Assembly: GCA_011390985.1 (NCBI GenBank)
Contig: JAABRJ010000251.1
Location: 1-14,079, forward strand
DNA: 14,079 nucleotides
DNA from: Desulfobacteraceae bacterium
Lineage (GTDB): Bacteria; Desulfobacterota; Desulfobacteria; Desulfobacterales; JAABRJ01
Direction: 5' to 3'
The notes beneath the pieces are model-generated. The model was not told the DNA's origin. It did no database searches and saw nothing but the letters and a program-made list of their open reading frames with translations. Below, one piece after another: positions 7,168 through 12,506 of this stretch. Each line of letters opens with the position of its first letter. Within the stretch, counting starts at the first letter, position 1. Made by a program: the position numbers and the translations under genes.

Positions 7168-8093
7168 TGCACCACGCTGTTGAGGTAGTGTTCGGCCGAA
7201 TGGGCCGCCAGGGCGCCGTCACCGACGGCGGTCGTGATCTGCCGCAGAGGGGTGTGCCGGACGTCGCCGGCGGCAAAAACCCCCGGGATGTCAGTCGCCA
7301 TGTGCGCGTCGGTCAGAATGAACCCCCAGGGATCTTGCTGGAGCTGGCCTGCGACAAAGGCGGCGTTGGGAACGATGCCGACCCAAACGAAAAATCCGTC
7401 TGCCGCCAACTCCCGGGTTTCATCGGTTTTGACATGCCGCAGGTAAACGGCCTCGACCCTCCGCGATCCCCTGACGCCGGTCACCACGGTGTCCCACAGG
7501 ATTTCGACATTGCCGCAGGCTTTCAGCCGCTCCTGCAGGATCTGGTCGGCGCGCAACCGGTCGCGGCGGTGGATCAGGTAGATCTTGCGGGCAAAGCGGG
7601 CGAGAAAGGCGGTTTCCTGGACCGCCGTGTCGCCGCCGCCTACCGCGGCGACCACTTTGCCGGTGTAGAAGGGCCCGTCACAGGTGGCGCACGAAGAGAT
7701 GCCCTTGCCGAAAAGCTCGGCCTCCCCGGGCACCCCCAGGCGTTTGGGGCTTGCGCCGCTGGCAACGATCACGGCCCGCGCGGTGAGGCGTTGGTCCATC
7801 AGCCGGGCGGTTTTCACCGGCCCGGAAAGGTCCAGGGCGGCCACCGCGTCGCCGATCACCGGCACCCCCAGGGCATGGATCTGGTCGGCCATGTGACGCG
7901 AGAGGTCCGGTCCACTGATGCCCTCGGGGAAACCAGGGTAGTTTTCGATCCGGTCGGTGGTTACCATCTGGCCGCCGGGCATCACCTTTTCGATCAGGGC
8001 CGTGCGTATTCTGGCGCGGGCCGCATAGAGGGCCGCCGTGAGCCCGGCCGGGCCGCCGCCGATGATCAAAAGGTCGTAATCAACCGTTTCCAT
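7164..8093 (-). CDS. trxB: Thioredoxin-disulfide reductase
   Basis: 309 aa, standard length. FAD enzyme that reduces thioredoxin with NADPH. FAD site GGGPAG (12-17), redox disulfide C135-A-T-C138 followed by D139, NADPH-domain GGGDTA (152-157), and HRRDRLRA (175-182), the usual NADPH-preference signature. The C-terminal FAD motif is GDVRHTPLRQ (277-286 region). Start ATG 8093 gives the family N-terminus. It lies 10 nt after the trxA stop and has no clear Shine-Dalgarno site, so coupling to trxA translation is likely. An in-frame start at 8147 would overlap trxA and adds 18 unconserved-looking residues. Confidence 0.95.
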   Translation of the reverse strand: METVDYDLLIIGGGPAGLTAALYAARARIRTALIEKVMPGGQMVTTDRIENYPGFPEGISGPDLSRHMADQIHALGVPVIGDAVAALDLSGPVKTARLMDQRLTARAVIVASGASPKRLGVPGEAELFGKGISSCATCDGPFYTGKVVAAVGGGDTAVQETAFLARFARKIYLIHRRDRLRADQILQERLKACGNVEILWDTVVTGVRGSRRVEAVYLRHVKTDETRELAADGFFVWVGIVPNAAFVAGQLQQDPWGFILTDAHMATDIPGVFAAGDVRHTPLRQITTAVGDGALAAHSAEHYLNSVVQ

Positions 8094-8103
8094 GCGGGTG
8101 GTG

Positions 8104-8430
8104 TCACAGGATGGATTTGATGGTTTGCTCCAGCTTCGATTTGGCAACCATGCCGGTCACCTGCTCGACCACATTGCCCTCCTTGAAGAAGATAAGGGTG
8201 GGGATGGCCTTGATGCCAAACTTGCTGGGGGTGACGGGGTTGTCGTCGACATTGCATTTGGTGAATTTGATGCGATCGCCATATGTGCCCATCAGCTCGT
8301 CGATGACCGGTGCGATGGCCCGGCACGGGCCGCACCAGGGGGCCCAGAAATCCACCAGAACGGGTTTGTCCGACTGCAGGACCTCAGCGTCGAAGCTGCT
8401 ATCTTCAATTTCCAGAATGCCTTCTGCCAT
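8104..8430 (-). CDS. trxA: Thioredoxin
   Basis: 108 aa, the same size class as E. coli Trx1. General cytoplasmic protein-disulfide reductant. Active site W32-C33-G34-P35-C36, buried D27 (VDFWA), cis-proline P77 (IPTL). Start ATG 8430 has AAAGGA about 9 nt upstream; an open frame reaching to 8628 runs through the promoter and is not used. First gene of trxA-trxB-bamD, so thioredoxin and its reductase are co-regulated. C59 is an extra cysteine outside the active site. Confidence 0.96.
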   Translation of the reverse strand: MAEGILEIEDSSFDAEVLQSDKPVLVDFWAPWCGPCRAIAPVIDELMGTYGDRIKFTKCNVDDNPVTPSKFGIKAIPTLIFFKEGNVVEQVTGMVAKSKLEQTIKSIL

Positions 8431-8467
8431 GAGATTTTTCCTTTCGCTGGGAAGTTTCAGATAGGCA

Positions 8468-8496
8468 ACTATAGTGGCAAGCCCGGTTGTTGTCAA
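8468..8496 (-). promoter_or_regulatory. Strong sigma70 promoter for trxA-trxB-bamD
   Basis: Minus strand TTGACA (8496-8491), exact consensus, 17-nt spacer, TATAGT (8473-8468), 5 of 6. Transcription would begin near 8461, a leader of about 30 nt before the trxA ATG. The best promoter in the window. Confidence 0.85.
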
Positions 8497-8504
8497 CCTC
8501 GCCG

Positions 8505-8555
8505 AATCCCCGTCAACCCCAGCCATCAGGCTGGTTGAGCGCAATTCGGGGGATT
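8505..8555. repeat. Nested inverted repeat upstream of the trxA promoter
   Basis: Outer arms AATCCCC (8505-8511) and GGGGATT (8549-8555) enclose an inner hairpin: CCAGCC (8519-8524), loop ATCA, GGCTGG (8529-8534), extended by CAA (8514-8516) with TTG (8535-8537) across a 2-nt bulge. No T-run follows on either strand, so it is not an intrinsic terminator. It begins 8 bp beyond the trxA -35. Confidence 0.5.
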
Positions 8556-8670
8556 GGACCAGCGGCAGCCGGGAAGCTGTCAGCGACAGGTATCCGGCCA
8601 GGGTTCCCAGGCCGGAGGCGAGCGCCATGCGGGTCGGCTGCGATCACGCCCCGCGATGTGCGCCTTTGGA

Positions 8671-8699
8671 TTGACAGCGGCCGGTGGCTCTGGTACCTC
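8671..8699 (+). promoter_or_regulatory. Possible purN promoter
   Basis: TTGACA (8671-8676), exact -35 consensus, 17-nt spacer, then TACCTC (8694-8699), a poor -10. Position is suitable, about 48 nt before the purN ATG, but the -10 is weak. Confidence 0.3.
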
Positions 8700-8706
8700 A
8701 TCAGTC

Positions 8707-8729
8707 GGCGGGGGATCGGCAGCCCCGCC
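8707..8729 (+). other. GC hairpin just before the purN ribosome site
   Basis: GGCGGGG (8707-8713) pairs with CCCCGCC (8723-8729), 7 bp, 9-nt loop. It ends a few nt before AAAGGAG (about 8735-8741). No T-run. It may affect purN translation; this is inference. Confidence 0.4.
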
Positions 8730-8746
8730 CGGCGAAAGGAGAATAA

Positions 8747-9538
8747 ATGAGGGCCAAGCTTCGCATCGGCGCGCTGATATCCGGGGGCGGCAGCAACCTG
8801 CAGGCGATTATCGACGCCTGTGAGGGCGGCCGGGTTGGCGGCCGGATGGTGTTTGTGGGGGCCGACACTCCCGGGGCCAAAGGCCTGGGGCGGGCCAAAA
8901 AGCATGGGATACCGACCTTCGTGGTGGACTACGGCGAAGTCATCCGGGCGTTTCGGCGGGCGCCGACCCCGCCGTCGCCGGCGGACTTCGACCTGCAGGA
9001 CGTCAGGGCCAAGCAGGCGCTGTTTTCGGACGACCGCGATCCCGAGCGGGACCGGCATTTTTTTTCCAGCCGGGCGGTTGCCGAGTCCCGGCTGCTCGCG
9101 GCCATGGCCGGTTTTGATTTCGACCTGCTGGTGCTGGCCGGTTTTATGCGCAACCTGACGCCTTACTTCATCGACCGGGTCAACACGGTGCCCGGCGAGC
9201 CGCGCATCATGAACATCCATCCGGCCCTGCTGCCGGCATTTCCAGGGGTCGACGGCTACGGCGACACGTTTCGCTACGGCTGCAAGGTGGGCGGCTGCAC
9301 GGTGCATTTCATCGACTACGGTGAAGACTCCGGCCCCATTATCGGCCAGAAAAGCTTCGCCATCACGCCCCGGGACACTGTCGACAGCGTCCGGGAAAAG
9401 GGGCTGGCGCTCGAATGGCAGCTCTATCCGGAGTGCATCCAGTTGTTTGCCGAGGGGCGGCTGAAAACCGTAAAGCTGACCTACGCGCTGCCCGACAGGC
9501 GAACGGTGCAGCGCAGCGTGGTGAAAATCGCGGTCTGA
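8747..9538 (+). CDS. purN: Phosphoribosylglycinamide formyltransferase (PurN-type) with internal insert
   Basis: 263 aa versus 212 in E. coli. Transfers a formyl group from 10-formyl-THF to GAR in purine synthesis. Start ATG 8747 has AAAGGAG about 5 nt upstream. N-terminal phosphate-binding motif ISGGGSNLQA (11-20); LAGFMRNL (130-137); catalytic N156 and H158 (NIHPALLP), and D194 (EDSGP). Extra length comes from about 40 residues between about 65 and 115, Pro/Asp/Arg-rich, containing PTPPSPADFD and DDRDPERDRHFF. The formate site region after NIHP also differs: GVDGYGDTFRYGCKVGG (167-183) where E. coli has a His-rich segment. All catalytic residues remain, so the enzyme is probably active. Other hydrolase- or formyltransferase-fold substrates cannot be excluded. 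It converges on traB with 6 nt between stops. Confidence 0.85.
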   Translation: MRAKLRIGALISGGGSNLQAIIDACEGGRVGGRMVFVGADTPGAKGLGRAKKHGIPTFVVDYGEVIRAFRRAPTPPSPADFDLQDVRAKQALFSDDRDPERDRHFFSSRAVAESRLLAAMAGFDFDLLVLAGFMRNLTPYFIDRVNTVPGEPRIMNIHPALLPAFPGVDGYGDTFRYGCKVGGCTVHFIDYGEDSGPIIGQKSFAITPRDTVDSVREKGLALEWQLYPECIQLFAEGRLKTVKLTYALPDRRTVQRSVVKIAV

Positions 9539-9544
9539 AAGGGC

Positions 9545-10711
9545 CTAAAGGACTTTGGCCATCAGCGGGATGGCCACCAGGGTGCCCAGCGAACTGCCGA
9601 GATTGGTGAACACCACCACCATCAGGATGCGGGTCACCTTGTTGTGCCAAAATCCGCGCAGCGAGAGGATGTCCACCGAAAGGTTCTCGAAATCGCGGAC
9701 CCGCGGCTTGCGCGAAAAGGCCTCCACCAGACCGGAAACCCACCCGGCTGCAATCATGGGGTTCAGGGAGGTCAGGGGGGCCGCCAGGACCGAGGAGAGG
9801 ATCGTCAGCGGGTGGGCCAGGGCGATCAGTGCCCCCAGGCCGGCGAGGATGCCGTTGGCCAGCACCCATAAGATGATCATGTCGGTGCCGGTGGCGGCGC
9901 CGCCGAAAAAGAATCCCGCCACCATCAGCAGCAGGATGCCGCCCGGGAGCAGCCATTGGATCATGCTCGACAGTCGGCTTTTGGGGGGCAGGGCGGACAG
10001 GGCGGTCAAATCGACGGGGGTCTGCCAAGCGGCCTTGATGCCCGGCACGTGCCCGGCGCCGACCACCGCCACGATCCGGCGACCCGGGGCAGTGCGGATC
10101 TTTTCGGCCAGGAAGCGGTCCCTTTCATCGATCAGAATTTCCTTGATCACCGGCAGCGAGCGGCCGAGCTCCGACAGGACGGACTGCAGCATGTCTTCCT
10201 GCTTCATCCGTTCGATGTCGGCCTCCTGGATCTCATCGGCCTGCCCCAGGGACAGGGCCAGCTGCAGGATCAGCTTGATTTTGCCCCATAAGCCCAGAAA
10301 ACGCCAGACGCGGCCCAGGGTTGTACGGATGTCGCGGTCGGCCAGGTGAATGCCGGCCCCGGCGGCCGTGGCGGCCGCGATGGCGCTGAGCATCTCCTGG
10401 CCGGGGGTGACGTCCAGTTTTGCCGCAATGCGTTTTTGGAAAGCGGCCAGCATCAGGTTGGCGAGGAGCAGAAACGCTTTTTTTTCCCTGATCACCTTGA
10501 TGATGTCCATATCCTGCCAGGCGTTTTTCTCCTGGATCGCCTGGTAGCGCGCGGGGCAGAGTTCAACGCAGACGGTGTCCGGTTTTTCGGCCGCGATCAC
10601 CGACGTCACGAGTTCCGCGCTCTCCCTGGATACGTGGGCGGTGCCGATCAGGGTGATGGTTTTATCACCGTGGTTCAGGCGGTGAATCATGGGGTTTTCG
10701 GTGGTCGACAT
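9545..10711 (-). CDS. TraB/PrgY-family membrane protein
   Basis: 388 aa. Start ATG 10711 is preferred (AAGGA about 11 nt upstream); a later ATG 10690 has no ribosome site, and the frame open to 10789 crosses the divergent promoter. N-terminal TraB domain: GTAHVS (23-28), VCVELCPARY (47-56), a repeat-like GAGHVPGI (218-225). The conserved GxxH and ExxR elements resemble those of the Tiki/TraB/GumN superfamily, for which metalloprotease activity is known in Tiki. Residues about 250-388 hold roughly four membrane segments (near 251-270, 277-299, 303-330, 361-385). PrgY in Enterococcus limits response to a peptide pheromone; here no pheromone system is present and the role is unknown. Convergent with purN, divergent from the 10841 gene. 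Confidence 0.88.
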   Translation of the reverse strand: MSTTENPMIHRLNHGDKTITLIGTAHVSRESAELVTSVIAAEKPDTVCVELCPARYQAIQEKNAWQDMDIIKVIREKKAFLLLANLMLAAFQKRIAAKLDVTPGQEMLSAIAAATAAGAGIHLADRDIRTTLGRVWRFLGLWGKIKLILQLALSLGQADEIQEADIERMKQEDMLQSVLSELGRSLPVIKEILIDERDRFLAEKIRTAPGRRIVAVVGAGHVPGIKAAWQTPVDLTALSALPPKSRLSSMIQWLLPGGILLLMVAGFFFGGAATGTDMIILWVLANGILAGLGALIALAHPLTILSSVLAAPLTSLNPMIAAGWVSGLVEAFSRKPRVRDFENLSVDILSLRGFWHNKVTRILMVVVFTNLGSSLGTLVAIPLMAKVL

Positions 10712-10738
10712 GGGGCGCTGATCCTTAGCTGGTATGTT

Positions 10739-10768
10739 TTGACGGGCAAAAACCATTTTGACTCTAAT
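10739..10768 (+). promoter_or_regulatory. Sigma70-like promoter for the small gene and stress protein
   Basis: TTGACG (10739-10744), 18-nt spacer, TCTAAT (10763-10768); each element matches consensus at 5 of 6 positions. Transcription would start near 10775, leaving a leader of about 65 nt to the ATG at 10841. It lies in the gap divergent from traB, for which I see no equally good promoter. Confidence 0.6.
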
Positions 10769-10840
10769 GCATCCGCCGAGGTGTGGCAAGCACCAAGGGG
10801 GGCAGACGCTTGGCGAAATCCGAGCGAAAGGACCCGAGAA

Positions 10841-11134
10841 ATGCCGGAAAAGATCGTTTCATTGGAAAAGCGGGATGCCGCATTGCGCAAGGACCTGGAC
10901 CAGCTGGTGCAAATCGTTCCGGCCCGCCACCAGGAAGACGGTGACCTCCGGCGTCTGATTGCCTTTCGGCTCAAACTCGACGGTTTCCCCGCGACCCGCA
11001 GTTATATCGTCCGCAAGATCCGGGAAATGAATGCCTGTGGGTTCAGCGGCCGAATGTTCGACTATTTGAAGGATGATCAGGCTGAAAACACCTGCAGCAC
11101 GCAAAAACCCGGGTTTGCCGATGACATTCCCTGA
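10841..11134 (+). CDS. Uncharacterised 97-aa charged protein
   Basis: 97 aa. ATG 10841 has AAAGGA about 9 nt upstream; the frame is open much further left, but that part is antisense to traB. Not recognised. Residues 1-80 are charged and probably helical: EKIVSLEKRDAALRKDLDQL (3-22), then DLRRLIAFRLKLDGFPATRS (35-54) and YIVRKIREMNACGFSGRMFD. One Cys at about 66 and one near 85. No signal peptide or membrane segment, so cytoplasmic. The last 20 residues are polar and look disordered; they include a 12-bp DNA palindrome, AAACCCGGGTTT (11105-11116). It shares a promoter with the universal stress protein 43 nt downstream, so a stress-linked role is possible but unproven. Confidence 0.7.
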   Translation: MPEKIVSLEKRDAALRKDLDQLVQIVPARHQEDGDLRRLIAFRLKLDGFPATRSYIVRKIREMNACGFSGRMFDYLKDDQAENTCSTQKPGFADDIP

Positions 11135-11138
11135 CGCA

Positions 11139-11159
11139 CCCCCCGGTTTCGACGGGGGG
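11139..11159 (+). other. Intercistronic hairpin before the usp ribosome site
   Basis: CCCCCCG (11139-11145) and CGGGGGG (11153-11159) form a perfect 7-bp stem with a 7-nt loop, between the stop at 11134 and AAAGGAGG at 11164-11171. No T-run, so full termination is unlikely; differential stability or partial attenuation between the two genes is inference. Confidence 0.5.
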
Positions 11160-11177
11160 ACAGAAAGGAGGCGGTCG

Positions 11178-12110
11178 ATGGAAAAAAAGGTCCTGCTGGC
11201 GGTCGACGATTCGCTGCACGCCAAAAACGCCGTTGATTATGCCGTCCGGGTCGGCGCCCTCGCCCGGGATCTCTCCTACACCCTTTTCTGCGTGCAGCCC
11301 GGCATTTCGCAGTTTCTCCTGGAGGAGGCGCGCACCAGCTCCCAGGCCAATGCGGAGCTCAAAAAGGTCATCCGCAAGAACACCGCCGATGCCCGCGGGA
11401 TTCTGCAAAAACTCAAGGAGCACATGGTCCGCTCGGGCGTCGACGCGGCCCGCATCGAGCTGGAAACCGAACCAAAGGTTCTGGGGCGCGCCAAGGATAT
11501 CATCGAGCGCGGCCAGCAGGGGCTTTTCGATGCCATCGTGGTGGGCCGCAGGGGGTTGACCCGCACCCAGAAATTCTTCATGGGCAGCCTGACCGCCAAC
11601 CTGGTGGAGCACTCGCGGGTCATCCCGCTCTGGATTGTGGATGGCGAGGTGACCGCCCCGGGCATCATGCTGGCCGTCGACGGCTCGGAAAGCTCCCTGC
11701 GGGCCGTCGATCACCTCAGTTTCATGCTCAGCGGACTGCCCGCGAAGAGCCGGATCACCCTTTTTCATGTGCCCCCCCGGGCCGCGGACTACTGCGTGGT
11801 GGATTTCGACGAGCGCGACAGCGCCATCGACGCGGTGGTGACCCAGGGGGACCGCCGCTGCGTGGACCAGTTTTATGCCCACGCCTTCAAAAAGTTCAAG
11901 GATGCCGGGATCATGGAGACGCAGATCCAGCTGAAGACCCATGGGCGCAGTGCGAATGTCGGCAAGGCGATTCTGGCCGAGGTCCGCAAGGGCGATTACG
12001 GCACGCTGGTCATCGGCCGGCGGGGGCTGAGCCGGGCATTTTTCATGGGCAGCGTCTCGCGCTACGTGATCGAAAAGGTTTCCGGGCGGGCGCTCTGGAT
12101 CGTCACCTGA
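11178..12110 (+). CDS. Tandem-domain universal stress protein (UspA family)
   Basis: 310 aa, two fused Usp domains. Start ATG 11178 has a strong AAAGGAGG 6 nt upstream; earlier in-frame ATGs overlap the previous gene. Domain 1 (1-156): VLLAVDDS (5-12), and nucleotide-binding GRRG (123-126)-x9-GS (136-137), the full ATP-type G-2x-G-9x-G-S/T motif. Domain 2 (160-310): IMLAVDGS (163-170), and GRRG (280-283)-x7-GS (291-292), two residues shorter than the usual spacing. Such proteins help survival under starvation, redox or energy stress, usually as cytoplasmic dimers; partners here are unknown. Domain 1 has a long charged helical region at about 48-85. Follows the 97-aa gene on the same transcript. 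Confidence 0.93.
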   Translation: MEKKVLLAVDDSLHAKNAVDYAVRVGALARDLSYTLFCVQPGISQFLLEEARTSSQANAELKKVIRKNTADARGILQKLKEHMVRSGVDAARIELETEPKVLGRAKDIIERGQQGLFDAIVVGRRGLTRTQKFFMGSLTANLVEHSRVIPLWIVDGEVTAPGIMLAVDGSESSLRAVDHLSFMLSGLPAKSRITLFHVPPRAADYCVVDFDERDSAIDAVVTQGDRRCVDQFYAHAFKKFKDAGIMETQIQLKTHGRSANVGKAILAEVRKGDYGTLVIGRRGLSRAFFMGSVSRYVIEKVSGRALWIVT

Positions 12111-12212
12111 GACCGCACGGACGCCGGTTTCGTCCAAGGCCCGACGGCGATCGGCAATCCCGCCCCTGGACCCGCCGACCTGGCCGGCCTTCGACGGGAT
12201 GCGGGAGGATCG

Positions 12213-12506
12213 ATGCAGATCGAGGTGAACTGTTATGCGGGCTACCGCGGCGAAGAAACCCCGCGCCGGATACGGTTGGGAGCGGTGACGGTCGCGGTTT
12301 GTGAAATTCTGGACCGCTGGCTGGCGCCGGACCACCGTTACTTCAAGTTTCTGGGAGACGACGGTGCGTGCTACATCGTCCGTCACGACAGCCGTCGCGG
12401 CTGCTGGGAGCTGGTGTTTTACCAGCATCGGGAGCAGCGCGCCAGGCCGGTAGGGGAAGCCGGCGGCCCGCCGCTGAGCCGGCCCCCGGGCGATCAGGGG
12501 GAGTAG
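12213..12506 (+). CDS. Small conserved-looking 97-aa protein, unknown function
   Basis: 97 aa. ATG 12213 has GGGAGGAT about 4 nt upstream. Residues 1-70 look like a small beta-rich domain: MQIEVNCYAGYRGEETPRR (1-19), a VTVAVCEILDRW segment, APDHRYFKFLGDDG (38-51), YIVRHD, and WELVFY. From memory this pattern resembles short proteins in sulfate-reducing and related bacteria that lack a named function; I cannot place it in a family. Residues 71-97 are Pro/Gly/Arg-rich and probably disordered. The stop lies 13 bp inside the 3' end of the convergent flavoprotein gene. It follows usp by 102 nt, in which I see only a weak 5-bp hairpin (12119-12135) and no terminator, so cotranscription with usp is possible. 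Confidence 0.75.
   Translation: MQIEVNCYAGYRGEETPRRIRLGAVTVAVCEILDRWLAPDHRYFKFLGDDGACYIVRHDSRRGCWELVFYQHREQRARPVGEAGGPPLSRPPGDQGE

Larger units (their letters stand above)
8431..8746. other. Intergenic region between trxA and purN (divergent)
   Basis: 316 nt with no convincing gene. Short open frames on both strands lack ribosome sites and have composition expected of random GC-rich frames. It holds the strong trxA promoter (8468-8496), a nested inverted repeat (8505-8555), a possible purN promoter (8671-8699) and a GC hairpin (8707-8729). The stretch 8556-8670 shows nothing I can name. Confidence 0.7.

Noticed and set aside
7167..8120. 317-codon plus-strand frame opposite trxB
   Set aside because: Shadow of trxB; no ribosome site and no domain.
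8474..8750. Short plus-strand frames between trxA and purN, one ending at the purN start
   Set aside because: No Shine-Dalgarno sites, low-complexity Arg/Pro/Gly translations, and they overlap the trxA promoter.
10471..10485. Eight-base homopolymer (A8 on the coding strand) in traB as a programmed frameshift site
   Set aside because: The frame continues normally through the conserved family length on both sides, with no alternative product and no stimulatory structure seen.
10346..10840. Long upstream extension of the 97-aa gene frame
   Set aside because: It is antisense to traB and crosses the promoter; the ATG at 10841 with AAAGGA is the sensible start.
11043..12428. 461-codon minus-strand frame opposite usp
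   Set aside because: Shadow of the Usp gene, whose two domains and motifs are clear on the plus strand.
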